Translations under genes and position numbers: made by a program
The notes under the pieces: model-generated
Told to the model about the DNA's origin: nothing
Database searches by the model: none
The model's input: only the letters and a program-made list of their open reading frames with translations
Source of the DNA: DUQU01 sp964481475
GTDB lineage: Bacteria > Bacillota_I > Bacilli_A > Acholeplasmatales > UBA5453
Assembly: GCA_964481475.1 (NCBI GenBank)
Contig: CAYZTG010000007.1
Location: forward strand, 1 to 35,361
Reading direction: 5' to 3'
DNA: 35,361 nt
Part shown: positions 1 through 7,867 of the stretch, in pieces
Numbering within the stretch: the first letter of the stretch is position 1
How the letters are laid out: each line of letters starts with the position of its first letter

Positions 1-638
1 CAAAGTATGAGGAATATGCAATAAAATTTATGTTTAAAAGATTAAATATAGATTATAAAGATTGCTATTATCCTATATTTTCAAAAATAGACTCACAACT
101 CTGGTCTATGAAAAAATATGAAAATATAGATATTAAATCATCTGATATACCAATTAAAAGATTTGAGATATATTTTAACAAATTAAAAATATCAAATGTA
201 AACACTACAATAGCAAATGAACTTTTTATGGAAGGGTTAATTGAAGGCGTATTTGAAATTCCAGAGTCACATGAAATATTAAATTATCTAAAAAATAAGA
301 ATTATATGATTTGTATAGCTACAAATGGAATTATAAATCTACAAAAGACAAGACTTCTAAAAACATCATTTTCTAAATATATAGATCAAATAGTGGTTTC
401 AGAAGAAGTTGGTGAAAATAAGCCATCCCCTAAAATATTTTTAAAGATCTTGAAAGATAATAATGTTGGACACGAAGAAGCGATTATAATAGGAGATTCT
501 TTAAGCAATGATATCATTGGTGCCAAAAATATCGGCATTACCTCAGTTTGGTATAACCCTTTAAATAAGTTGAATCAAACCAATATTTCACCCGACTATC
601 AAATATCAAATTTACTTGAGTTAAAAAACATACTTTAA
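1..638 (+). CDS. HAD-superfamily hydrolase, YjjG/YfnB-like, 5' end outside window
   Basis: The frame is open from base 3 with no stop, so the gene begins before the window; 211 residues are visible. Motif II (CIATNG), the motif III lysine (GENKPSPKIF) and motif IV (IIGDSLSNDIIGAKN) are all present. Motif I (DxDxT), carrying the nucleophile, must lie upstream. The segment IKRFEIYF before the core resembles the cap of the YjjG/YfnB group, which dephosphorylates pyrimidine nucleoside monophosphates in the cytoplasm; that substrate is inferred from family likeness only. Ile is mostly ATA here, unlike the ATT-rich genes from 1788 onward, so the gene may sit in transferred DNA. The ATG at 30 is internal and is not the true start. 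Confidence 0.8.
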   Translation, partial: KYEEYAIKFMFKRLNIDYKDCYYPIFSKIDSQLWSMKKYENIDIKSSDIPIKRFEIYFNKLKISNVNTTIANELFMEGLIEGVFEIPESHEILNYLKNKNYMICIATNGIINLQKTRLLKTSFSKYIDQIVVSEEVGENKPSPKIFLKILKDNNVGHEEAIIIGDSLSNDIIGAKNIGITSVWYNPLNKLNQTNISPDYQISNLLELKNIL

Positions 639-752
639 TAATAGTTAATTATGATTTGCAAAAAAATGTTAAATATTAATAAAAAAGTTTAGATACTATG
701 CTAAAAAAACATATATTTTTATATATATTTACTAAATTGAAAAATAAACAAT

Positions 753-781
753 GGTACGAACTTTTTATAGGGGGGTACGAA
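753..781 (+). repeat. Direct repeat GGTACGAA x2, 21 bp apart
   Basis: GGTACGAA occurs at 753-760 and again at 774-781, two helical turns apart. The second copy lies between the ribosome site AGGGGGG (769-775) and the TTG start at 783. It could be a regulator site or chance; no regulator can be named. Confidence 0.35.
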
Positions 782-782
782 A

Positions 783-1151
783 TTGTATCAAAATAGTCGT
801 CCAAACACAAACAATATTAATTACCAAATTAATAAAGATATACACGAAGAGTCTAACTCTATATTAATGTCATTTGATTTAAGTGATGTGAACCTCGGAT
901 ATTATGATTTCATAAAAAGAAATATAATTAATTTATTACCTGGGGATGAATTAAACATTGAAGAAGATGTATTTGTTAATAATAAAAGAGTGGGGAAGTT
1001 GTCAAAAAAAGGTCTTGAAAAGTTGCATTTAAGACAGCAAAAAGGCTATCAAATTAAAAATATAGAGGTTGACAATGTAGTATATTGGTATAACAAAGAA
1101 AAAGAGGTAGAGAGTTTAATAATGATACCGTCAATAAAATTATTAAAATAG
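783..1151 (+). CDS. Hypothetical protein, 122 aa, possible HIRAN-like C-terminal part
   Basis: The start is TTG at 783, supported by a strong AGGGGGG ribosome site at 769-775 with 7 nt spacing. The protein has no signal peptide or membrane segment. Residues 1-25 are polar and Asn-rich. Residues about 50-122 read as a beta-rich small domain (GDELNIEEDVFVNNKRVG, then YWYNKEKEVESLIMI). The pattern of a binding strand followed by NNKRVGKLSKK is faintly like HIRAN domains (compare GKKIGYLP), but this is a weak resemblance and no function is claimed. Ile is again mainly ATA, matching the preceding HAD gene and not the rest of the window. An intrinsic terminator follows at 1231-1272. Confidence 0.6.
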   Translation: MYQNSRPNTNNINYQINKDIHEESNSILMSFDLSDVNLGYYDFIKRNIINLLPGDELNIEEDVFVNNKRVGKLSKKGLEKLHLRQQKGYQIKNIEVDNVVYWYNKEKEVESLIMIPSIKLLK

Positions 1152-1230
1152 TTTATCAAATTAATAAAAACAATTGTAACTATGCATTACCGCATTAGTA
1201 ACGATATTTAAAATCTAATAACTAACTAAA

Positions 1231-1272
1231 AAAGATTAAAGAACTTAAAAATGATCAAGTTAATCTTTTTTT
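1231..1272 (+). terminator. Intrinsic terminator after the 122-aa gene
   Basis: AAAGATTAA (1231-1239) pairs with TTAATCTTT (1260-1268), and AACTT (1242-1246) pairs with AAGTT (1257-1261). A T-run follows. Confidence 0.7.
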
Positions 1273-1787
1273 ATATAATAGGATATAATTAAAAACACTT
1301 AAAACAAAATCACAATTTACATATAAAAAGGACCGCTCCTTACAGATAAATCCATACATAATATGTTTTTCTCTACACTTAATACGTTTACAAAAAATTG
1401 ATATTAGAGAAAAAAATGTCGTAATAATATTATGTTTTTACTAACGAAATTATAAACTATGTGCTTATAGCTTAGTTAAAGGTTACTACTATTATAAATT
1501 GACATATAAGAAATAATAATAACCCTCATGCATTTTTTATAAAAAAGTTTCTTACAAATAAATTTTTAAAGATTATATGCTCTGGATAATGGTATGTAAT
1601 ACAAGTAACTGGCGGAAATATTTGAAACTAAAGACAATTGTTCCCTACTTAAAGAGTGCTGATAATCTAGTGATCTACATAAAAAAGATGTAAATGATAA
1701 CCTCATTTTTCTATTATTAGAGGGCTTTATTAAGCTTTAGTATATAATAGGAGTTAGAAGATATTAATGTATGTGGGGTGTGATTAG
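1273..1787. other. Non-coding stretch, no gene supported
   Basis: About 515 bp with stops in all frames and no convincing ribosome site. AAGGA-CCGC-TCCTT (1328-1341) reads on the minus strand as a short hairpin followed by T's, so it could be the terminator of a lost minus-strand gene. TATAAT at 1743-1748 is a plausible -10 box for the aldehyde dehydrogenase, but no good -35 is visible. The stretch may be a decayed remnant at the border of the ATA-rich region; nothing identifies what was there. Confidence 0.5.
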
Positions 1788-3143
1788 ATGAGTTATAAAG
1801 ATGTTTTTAATAAGCAAAGAAATTATTTTAATACTAATGTTACTAAAGAGGTTAGTTTTAGAATTAATGTACTTAATAGTTTAAAAGAAGTAATTATTAA
1901 TAATGAGGAGTTAATTTATCAAGCTTTAAAAGAAGACTTAAATAAGTCAAGTTTTGAAAGTTTTATTACTGAAATTGGTTTTATTATAAAGGAAATTAAT
2001 TATTTTATTAAAAATTTAAAGAAACTTAGTAAACCGAAAAAGGTTAAAACCCCTTTACTACTATTTCCAGCAAAGTCTTATTTATATAAGGAACCTTATG
2101 GAACAGTTTTAATTTTATCACCATGGAATTATCCTTTTCAGTTAAGTATAATGCCTTTAGTGGGGGCTATTGCTAGTGGTAATACAGTTGTTTTAAAACC
2201 TTCGCCTTATGCCCCTAAAACTAGTGAGTTAATTAAAAACTTAATTAATAATAACTTTAAAGAAGAACTTCTTTATGTTATTACGGGAGCTGATGAAGAG
2301 GCGGATCTCTTATTAGATTACCCTTTTGATTATATCTTTTTCACTGGTTCCACTAGAGTAGGTAAACATGTTATGGAAAAGGCAAGTAAACATTTAACGC
2401 CAGTTACTTTAGAGCTAGGTGGTAAGAGTCCGGCAATTATTGGTGATTATAAAGACATTGAGCTCGCAGCTAAAAGAATTGCTTATGGAAAACTAATAAA
2501 TGCGGGGCAAACTTGTATTGCTCCTGATTATTTATTAATTAAAGAAGAAAACAAGGCAGACTTTATTAAGTATTTCTTTGAATATGTAAAAGAGTTTTAT
2601 GATGAGCCCTTAACTAATTTTAATTATCCTAAAATAATTAATAAACGTCATTATGACCGTTTAATTAGTTATTTAAAGGAAGGTAGAGTTTTTGGTGGTG
2701 AAGGTAATGGTATTAAAATAGCACCAACAATTATTACTGAAATTGATTTTAATAGTAAAATAATGCAAGAAGAAATTTTTGGGCCCATTTTACCTATTAT
2801 TACTTATAATGATCTTAGTGAAGTAATAACTATTTTAAAAACTAAAGAGAAACCTTTATCATTATATATTTTTAGTGATAATAAAAAATTAATAAATAAG
2901 GTAGTTAATGAACTTTCCTTTGGCGGAGGAACAGTTAATGATACTTTAATGCACTTTGCTAATAGTCATTTAGGATTTGGTGGAGTTGGTTTAAGTGGGA
3001 TGAATAAATATCACGGCAAGATGAGCTTTTTAACCTTTACTCACCAAAAGGCAGTAGTTAAAAGGGGGAAGTTAGATCTTAGTTTAAGATATTTGCCCGG
3101 TAATGAAAAAAAAGCTAAGTTAACAAGAAAGTTTTTGAAATAA
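1788..3143 (+). CDS. Aldehyde dehydrogenase, class 3-like
   Basis: NAD(P)-dependent oxidation of aldehydes to acids in the cytoplasm; the natural substrate is unknown. Length 451 aa fits class 3 ALDHs such as Bacillus YwdH. Visible are the cofactor-site motif SPWNYPFQ (111-118), FTGSTRVG (185-192), the general-base glutamate E209 in LELGGKSP, and catalytic C243 in GQTCIAPD. EEIFGPILPI lies near residue 330, and SLRYLPG near the C-terminus resembles the ALDH3 SLRYPP motif. No hydrophobic tail is present, so the protein is probably soluble. The ATG at 1788 has a GGGGTGTG ribosome site. It is a single-gene unit with a terminator right behind it. A role in detoxifying lipid or quinone-derived aldehydes is possible but not shown. 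Confidence 0.93.
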   Translation: MSYKDVFNKQRNYFNTNVTKEVSFRINVLNSLKEVIINNEELIYQALKEDLNKSSFESFITEIGFIIKEINYFIKNLKKLSKPKKVKTPLLLFPAKSYLYKEPYGTVLILSPWNYPFQLSIMPLVGAIASGNTVVLKPSPYAPKTSELIKNLINNNFKEELLYVITGADEEADLLLDYPFDYIFFTGSTRVGKHVMEKASKHLTPVTLELGGKSPAIIGDYKDIELAAKRIAYGKLINAGQTCIAPDYLLIKEENKADFIKYFFEYVKEFYDEPLTNFNYPKIINKRHYDRLISYLKEGRVFGGEGNGIKIAPTIITEIDFNSKIMQEEIFGPILPIITYNDLSEVITILKTKEKPLSLYIFSDNKKLINKVVNELSFGGGTVNDTLMHFANSHLGFGGVGLSGMNKYHGKMSFLTFTHQKAVVKRGKLDLSLRYLPGNEKKAKLTRKFLK

Positions 3144-3153
3144 ATAAATAATT

Positions 3154-3184
3154 AAAGTAGTTAGTTGTTAAACTACTTTTTTTA
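3154..3184 (+). terminator. Intrinsic terminator after the aldehyde dehydrogenase
   Basis: AAAGTAGTT (3154-3162) and AACTACTTT (3171-3179) form a 9-bp perfect stem with an 8-nt loop, followed by a T-run. Confidence 0.9.
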
Positions 3185-3200
3185 TTTTTAAGATGATAAA

Positions 3201-3229
3201 TTGACAGTTTTTGGACTCTGTGATATGAT
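3201..3229 (+). promoter_or_regulatory. Promoter of csoR-copB
   Basis: TTGACA (3201-3206), 17-bp spacer, TATGAT (3224-3229). This is the best sigma-70/sigma-A match in the window. Confidence 0.9.
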
Positions 3230-3237
3230 ATATATGT

Positions 3238-3254
3238 ACCCCCTAGGTGGGGGT
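3238..3254 (+). promoter_or_regulatory. CsoR operator
   Basis: ACCCCCTAGGTGGGGGT is a dyad of ACCCCC and GGGGGT around TAGGT, preceded by GT. It matches the G/C-run palindromes bound by CsoR-family repressors and lies directly over the expected transcription start, 9 bp after the -10 box. Binding of apo-repressor here would block the promoter; copper binding would release it. Confidence 0.88.
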
Positions 3255-3294
3255 GAGCATTGATAACTAAAAAGTTAACTGTTAGGGGGATAAA

Positions 3295-3552
3295 ATGAAA
3301 CATAAAGAGGGATATCGTTTATTAAAGATTGCCAATGGTCAAATAAAAAGTGCCATAAAAATGTTAGAAGAAGAGCGCTATTGTATTGATATTTCAAATC
3401 AAATACAAGCAACCATTTCACTACTTTCAAAAGCGCAAGGTTCAATTATTAGTGATCATTTAAAAACATGTGTTACTAAATCAATTGAATTAAATGATGT
3501 AGATAGTAAAATTGAAGAAATAAATGCTTTAATTCAAGCAATTTTAAAATAG
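3295..3552 (+). CDS. csoR: CsoR-family metal-sensing repressor
   Basis: An 85-aa all-helical cytoplasmic repressor of the CsoR/RcnR (DUF156) family. The Cu(I)-site residues are visible as C30 (ERYCID), H55 and C59 (SDHLKTC), the Cys-His-Cys pattern typical of copper sensors, as opposed to nickel/cobalt RcnR. The start ATG at 3295 follows a TTAGGGGGAT ribosome site. It is first in an operon with copB, 20 bp downstream, and is read from the TTGACA promoter whose start region carries the ACCCCC-GGGGGT operator, so autoregulation and copper-induced derepression of copB are expected. Confidence 0.93.
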   Translation: MKHKEGYRLLKIANGQIKSAIKMLEEERYCIDISNQIQATISLLSKAQGSIISDHLKTCVTKSIELNDVDSKIEEINALIQAILK

Positions 3553-3572
3553 GCTAAGAAAAGGAGAAGTTT

Positions 3573-5549
3573 ATGCATAAAGAACATAGTCATCATGACC
3601 ATCACGGTGATCATGATCATGGTGAAATGATTTTAGAATATAAAAGATTGTTTTGGATATCGTTAATAATAACGATTCCTATTTTAGTTTTATCACCAAT
3701 GATACAAGGTTGGTTTAATTTTGATTTAAGTTTTGGTTTTGATAAATATCTTGTTTTAATACTAGCAACCATTTTAATGGTTTTGGGTGGAAAGCCTTTT
3801 TTTGAAGGTGCATATCATGAACTAAAGAAGAGAAGTCCAGGGATGATGAGTTTAATTGCTTTAGCACTTATTATTAGTTATTCATATAGCACTGCAGTTG
3901 TTTTTGGTTTATCTGGTCATGATTTCTTTTGGGAATTTTCAATGTTGATAACTATTATGTTATTAGGTCATTATATTGAAATGAAGTCAGGGGAAGCTGC
4001 TGGTGATGCTTTAAAAGCTTTAACTAGTTTAATGCCAAGCGATGCTATATTACTAAAAGATGGCCGTCAAACGTTAGTTTCGGTTAGTGATTTAAAACTT
4101 AATGATGTTGTTTTAGTAAGACCGGGTGAAAAAGTTCCTGTTGATGGTTTTATAATTGAAGGTAGTTCTAGTTTTAATGAGGCAATGATTACAGGCGAAG
4201 CTCTTCCTGTTAACAAAGGAGTTAGTGAAAGTGTAATTGCAGGGACAATTAATGGAGACGGGATTGTTCATGTAAAAATTAATAAGTTAGGTGAAGATAC
4301 TTATTTAAAACAAGTTATTAAATTAGTTAATGATGCTAAGTTAAGTCAATCAAAAACAGAGAGAATAGCTGATGTTTTTGCAAAATATTTATTTTATTTA
4401 GCAATTGCTGCAGCATTAATTACGGCTTTGTTTTGGATTTTAAATAAAAGTGAGCCGAGCTTTATTTTAGAAAGGGTAGTGACAGTTATTATTATTACAT
4501 GTCCTCATGCTTTAGGTCTCGCTATTCCGCTTGTTACAAGTAGAACGACTAGTATTGCGGCAAGTAATGGTTTGTTAATTAAAAACCGAAATCGTTTTGA
4601 AAGTTCAAAAAATGTTACTGCTGTTGTTTTTGATAAAACAGGAACATTAACGGAAGGTAAGTTTAGTGTTAGTGAATTTGTTTATTATCATTTAGAGAAA
4701 GAGGTTGTTTTAAATATTGCTTATAGTTTGGAAAGTAATTCAAATCATCCTTTAGCGCTAGGGTTAGTAAATTATGCTAAAGAAGAGAATGCTTTAATGT
4801 TAGAAACTACTAATTTTGAAAATATTAGTGGTGTTGGTGTAAGAGGAACAATAAATAAAATAGATTATTTAATGGTTTCACCTAATTATTTAATAAATGA
4901 AAAGATTAATTACGATCAAGAGCTCGTTTATAAGTTGCAAAGTGATGCCCAAACTGTGTTCTTTTTAGTAGAAGGGAAAAGAGTTTTAGGATTATTTGGA
5001 TTAAAAGATCAAATTAAGGAAAGTGCTAAAAAGGCGGTTAATCAATTAAAGGATATGAATATTACTTCAGTAATGTTAACAGGTGATAATGAAACTACTG
5101 CAAAAATAGTAGCTAGTGAACTGGGAATAGATTTAGTATATGCTGAAGTATTACCTCATGAAAAAGCTTTAAAGATTAAAGAACTGAAAAAAGTATATAA
5201 TGTAGCGATGGCTGGTGATGGTATTAATGATGCACCGGCACTAGCTGAAAGTGATTTAGGGATTGCCATTGGGGCAGGAACTGATGTGGCAATTGAGACG
5301 GCTGATATTATTTTAGTTAAATCAGATCCAAATGATATAGTTTCTTTAATTAAGTTATCAAAGGCGACAAATAGGAAAATGGTTCAAAACTTAATTTGGG
5401 CAACAGCTTATAATATCATTGCCTTACCACTAGCTGGGGGAGTATTTTATAGTATTGGATTTTTACTACCACCCGCTTTAGGAGCAATTTTAATGAGTTT
5501 ATCATCAATAATTGTGGCGATTAACGCAAGACTACTTAAGTTAGAATAA
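3573..5549 (+). CDS. copB: Copper-exporting P-type ATPase, CopB type (CPH motif)
   Basis: Membrane P1B-3 ATPase, 658 aa, driving copper (or silver) out of the cell. Residues 1-17 are a His-rich N-terminal tail with repeated HH/HDH, as in CopB, instead of HMA domains. The transmembrane metal site is C310-P311-H312, the CPH signature of CopB. Phosphatase-loop TGE is at 207-209, the phosphorylated aspartate is D354 in DKTGTLTEG, the SNHPLAL nucleotide-site motif is near 391, and GDGINDAPA closes the P domain. The last helices contain YNIIALPLAGG and LMSLSSIIVAINA, also as in CopB. Second gene behind csoR; ribosome site AAAAGGAG. Valence preference cannot be read from sequence. Confidence 0.93.
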   Translation: MHKEHSHHDHHGDHDHGEMILEYKRLFWISLIITIPILVLSPMIQGWFNFDLSFGFDKYLVLILATILMVLGGKPFFEGAYHELKKRSPGMMSLIALALIISYSYSTAVVFGLSGHDFFWEFSMLITIMLLGHYIEMKSGEAAGDALKALTSLMPSDAILLKDGRQTLVSVSDLKLNDVVLVRPGEKVPVDGFIIEGSSSFNEAMITGEALPVNKGVSESVIAGTINGDGIVHVKINKLGEDTYLKQVIKLVNDAKLSQSKTERIADVFAKYLFYLAIAAALITALFWILNKSEPSFILERVVTVIIITCPHALGLAIPLVTSRTTSIAASNGLLIKNRNRFESSKNVTAVVFDKTGTLTEGKFSVSEFVYYHLEKEVVLNIAYSLESNSNHPLALGLVNYAKEENALMLETTNFENISGVGVRGTINKIDYLMVSPNYLINEKINYDQELVYKLQSDAQTVFFLVEGKRVLGLFGLKDQIKESAKKAVNQLKDMNITSVMLTGDNETTAKIVASELGIDLVYAEVLPHEKALKIKELKKVYNVAMAGDGINDAPALAESDLGIAIGAGTDVAIETADIILVKSDPNDIVSLIKLSKATNRKMVQNLIWATAYNIIALPLAGGVFYSIGFLLPPALGAILMSLSSIIVAINARLLKLE

Positions 5550-5554
5550 ATAAT

Positions 5555-5592
5555 AGATAATTAATAAAGTGTTGAATTATTAATTATCTTTA
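5555..5592 (+). terminator. Probable terminator or mRNA-end hairpin after copB
   Basis: AGATAATTAATAA (5555-5567) and TTATTAATTATCT (5577-5589) are perfect 13-bp arms around a 9-nt loop. The T-run after it is only a few bases, so termination may be partial. Confidence 0.6.
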
Positions 5593-5639
5593 AAATAAAA
5601 GATAAAAATAGTTAAAATATAAGAAAGGTATTTATTAAT

Positions 5640-5666
5640 ATTATAGTAGGCACTTTTTACTATAAT
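5640..5666. repeat. Perfect inverted repeat upstream of the second metal operon
   Basis: ATTATAGTA (5640-5648) and TACTATAAT (5658-5666) form a 9-bp dyad with a 9-nt centre. It lies 23-49 bp upstream of the extended -10 element of the operon. It may be an operator for an unidentified metal or redox regulator; a terminator role is unlikely because no T-run follows. Confidence 0.45.
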
Positions 5667-5688
5667 TAAGGTGCTTAACTTGTAAATA

Positions 5689-5697
5689 TGATATAAT
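5689..5697 (+). promoter_or_regulatory. Extended -10 promoter of the second metal operon
   Basis: TG-A-TATAAT at 5689-5697, no good -35 box. Positioned 25 bp before the ATG at 5722. Confidence 0.6.
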
Positions 5698-5721
5698 ATT
5701 TCAAAGATAGGGGTGGTTTTT

Positions 5722-6012
5722 ATGAAAAGATTTAAAGAAAAGTATCAAGAGGAAATAAAAAAATTAACGATGTTTATTCCTGTTGTAAGTAGAGTTCATG
5801 GTCCTCATCATAATGAGTTTTATGAGGTTGTGAAATTGTTTAATTCAATAAGTGCTAAAATAAGTGATGATAATTATGAATTGAAGAACGATTTTAGTAA
5901 TTTAAGAGCAGTTACAAACAACTATGTAATTCCTAAAGATACTTGTGAAAGTTATGAATATGTTTATGTTACATTAAAAGATTTGGATAAGTTATATAGT
6001 GATAAAAAATGA
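5722..6012 (+). CDS. Small RIC/ScdA hemerythrin-like protein next to P1B ATPase
   Basis: A 96-aa soluble protein. The ATG at 5722 is preferred over the in-frame GTG at 5713 because the ribosome site GGGGTGG (5710-5716) overlaps that GTG. The N-terminal half has VSRVHGPHHNEFYEVVKLF, which resembles the VHGxxHPEL helix of the iron-sulfur repair proteins RIC/ScdA/YtfE. The C-terminal half, LRAVTNNYVIPKDTCESYE, resembles the LRxLTxxYxxPxDAC stretch of the same family. The protein stops where RIC proteins continue into the HxHLEN metal-ligand helix, and the HxxxE of the middle helix is also missing, so a complete di-iron site is unlikely. Its stop overlaps the ATPase start (ATGA), implying coupled translation. 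Function unknown; a metal-binding or regulatory partner of the ATPase is inferred. Confidence 0.65.
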   Translation: MKRFKEKYQEEIKKLTMFIPVVSRVHGPHHNEFYEVVKLFNSISAKISDDNYELKNDFSNLRAVTNNYVIPKDTCESYEYVYVTLKDLDKLYSDKK

Positions 6013-7865
6013 TAATAGCAATTAATAAACAAAAAAATAAAATTATTTTAACAAGTTTTATCTTAATTGTTTTAGCATTTATAAATCATTATTTAGTTAA
6101 AATAGATTATGTTAGTGAGATTGCTTTAATTATTGCTAGTATTATTGGGGCTGTTCCCATTATTTTGCAAGCAATTGGGGCTTTGAGGTATAAGATTGTT
6201 AGTATTGATGTTTTAGTTAGTATTGCTGTTGTTGGTGCTTTTATAATAAGAAACTACGAAGAATCAGCAATTGTTACTTTTTTGTTTCTCTTTGGAGCGT
6301 TCCTTGAGCAAAAAACTTTAAATAAAACTAAAGATGCTATTAAAGAATTAGTTGAGTTAAGACCAAAGACTGCTTACAAAAAAATTGATGGGGAATATGT
6401 TTTAGTTAACGTAAGCGATGTTAAAGTTAATGATTATGTTTTAATTAAAACCGGTGACCAAGTTCCTGTTGATGGTGAAATTATTAAAGGTAGTGGCCAA
6501 ATTAATGAAGCAAGTATTACTGGTGAGTCAATGCCAGTGGAGAAAAGCGTTAAAAGCTTTGTTTATGCGGGGACTATTTTAGATAATGGAACGATTGAAG
6601 TTAAAGCTTTAAAAGTTGGTGAGGATACTACTTTCGGTAAAATTATTGAATTAGTGGAAGAAGCAAGTGATTCTAAAAGTAAAACAGAAAAATTTATTAA
6701 TAGATTTTCACTTTACTACACCCCGGTTGTTTTATTAATTGCTTTAGTTGTGGGAATTGTTACAAAAGATATTGAACTTGCAATAACTATTTTAGTATTA
6801 GGTTGTCCTGGAGCTTTAGTAATTGGTGTACCCGTTTCTAATGTGAGTGGGATTGGTAATGGTGCTCGTAATGGTGTTTTATTAAAGGGAAGTGAAACAA
6901 TTAGTGCTCTTAGTAAAACGACAACAATGATCTTTGATAAAACAGGGACAATTACTACAGGTAAGCCAGAAATTGAAGAAGTTATTTATTATACTAACGA
7001 TAAAGGAGAGGCAGCTAAGTATTTATACTCTATTGAAAGAGAATCAAATCATCCTTTAGCTAAAGCGGTGACTAACTACTTTAAAGACTTAGATTATTAT
7101 AAAGTTACAAATACTAATGTTGTTGGTGGTTTTGGGATTAAAGCTGTTGTTAATGGTAGTGAAGTTGTTGTTGGAAGTGGTTCTTTAATGGAAAGCGAAG
7201 GATTTGTAATTACTGAAACAATGGAAAATGATATTGAAAAATTAGTAAGTAATGGTAATTCAATTATTATGTTAGCAATTGATAAAGAAATTAAATTAGT
7301 TTTAGGCATTAAAGACCAAATTAGAGAAAACATTAAAGAAGATTTAGAAAATCTCCGGAAGATGGGTATTAAGAACTTAGTTTTATTATCAGGTGATAAT
7401 CAAAAAGTTGTTGATCTTGTTAAAGAAGAAGTTAAAATGACAATTGGTATTGGTGGTATGTTACCAGAAGATAAAGCTAATTATGTTAAAATGTTAATGG
7501 AACAAGGCGAAATTGTAACTTTTGTTGGTGATGGTATTAATGATAGTCCATCAATTGCGCTAGCTGATGTTGGAATTGCGATTGGTTCTGGAACTGATGT
7601 GGCAATTGAAACTAGTGATGTTGTATTGATGAAATCAGACTTCAAACATTTAAGACATGCCTATGGCCTCTCAAAGTCAATCATGAAAAATACAATTTCT
7701 AATATTGTAATAGCTTTAGCGGTTGTTGCATTTCTAATGTTTGGCTTAATTTTTGGTGAATTTGTTACAATGTCGATTGGAATGCTTGTTCATGAAGGTA
7801 GTATATTAGTAGTAATATTAAATGGAATGAGGTTATTAAGGTATAAATTAAAAAAGGAGAGATAA
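6009..7865 (+). CDS. P1B-type heavy-metal ATPase with atypical CPG motif
   Basis: Membrane transition-metal exporter, 618 aa, with no N-terminal HMA domain or His tail. TGES lies near residue 171, the phosphorylated aspartate is D310 in DKTGTITTG, ESNHPLAKA and GDGINDSPS follow, and the final helix contains MLVHEGSILVVILNGMRLL. The metal-site helix reads C266-P267-G268; the second cysteine of CPC is replaced by Gly, and it is not the SPC, TPC or CPH of other subgroups. The HEGS in the last helix recalls the HEGGT of P1B-4 (Co/Fe/Zn) pumps. The substrate cannot be assigned; Fe(II), Zn(II) or Co(II) are candidates. It starts within the stop of the upstream RIC-like gene, and its end overlaps the ribosome site of the HMA gene, so the three form a tight operon. 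Confidence 0.88.
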   Translation: MIIAINKQKNKIILTSFILIVLAFINHYLVKIDYVSEIALIIASIIGAVPIILQAIGALRYKIVSIDVLVSIAVVGAFIIRNYEESAIVTFLFLFGAFLEQKTLNKTKDAIKELVELRPKTAYKKIDGEYVLVNVSDVKVNDYVLIKTGDQVPVDGEIIKGSGQINEASITGESMPVEKSVKSFVYAGTILDNGTIEVKALKVGEDTTFGKIIELVEEASDSKSKTEKFINRFSLYYTPVVLLIALVVGIVTKDIELAITILVLGCPGALVIGVPVSNVSGIGNGARNGVLLKGSETISALSKTTTMIFDKTGTITTGKPEIEEVIYYTNDKGEAAKYLYSIERESNHPLAKAVTNYFKDLDYYKVTNTNVVGGFGIKAVVNGSEVVVGSGSLMESEGFVITETMENDIEKLVSNGNSIIMLAIDKEIKLVLGIKDQIRENIKEDLENLRKMGIKNLVLLSGDNQKVVDLVKEEVKMTIGIGGMLPEDKANYVKMLMEQGEIVTFVGDGINDSPSIALADVGIAIGSGTDVAIETSDVVLMKSDFKHLRHAYGLSKSIMKNTISNIVIALAVVAFLMFGLIFGEFVTMSIGMLVHEGSILVVILNGMRLLRYKLKKER

Positions 7866-7867
7866 AA

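Noticed and set aside
1328..1341. Minus-strand hairpin AAGGA/TCCTT as terminator of a lost gene or IS end
   Set aside because: Too short, and no transposase or repeat ends recognised; kept only as a note in the non-coding entry.
1499..1504. TTGACA in the non-coding stretch
   Set aside because: No -10 box at a proper distance and no gene behind it.
3115..3303. Minus-strand frame of 62 aa
   Set aside because: It covers the aldehyde dehydrogenase terminator, the csoR promoter and the CsoR operator, and has no ribosome site.
7097..7333. Minus-strand frame inside the CPG ATPase gene
   Set aside because: Mirror of a conserved plus-strand gene; low-complexity Leu/Thr/Ile-rich translation and no ribosome site.
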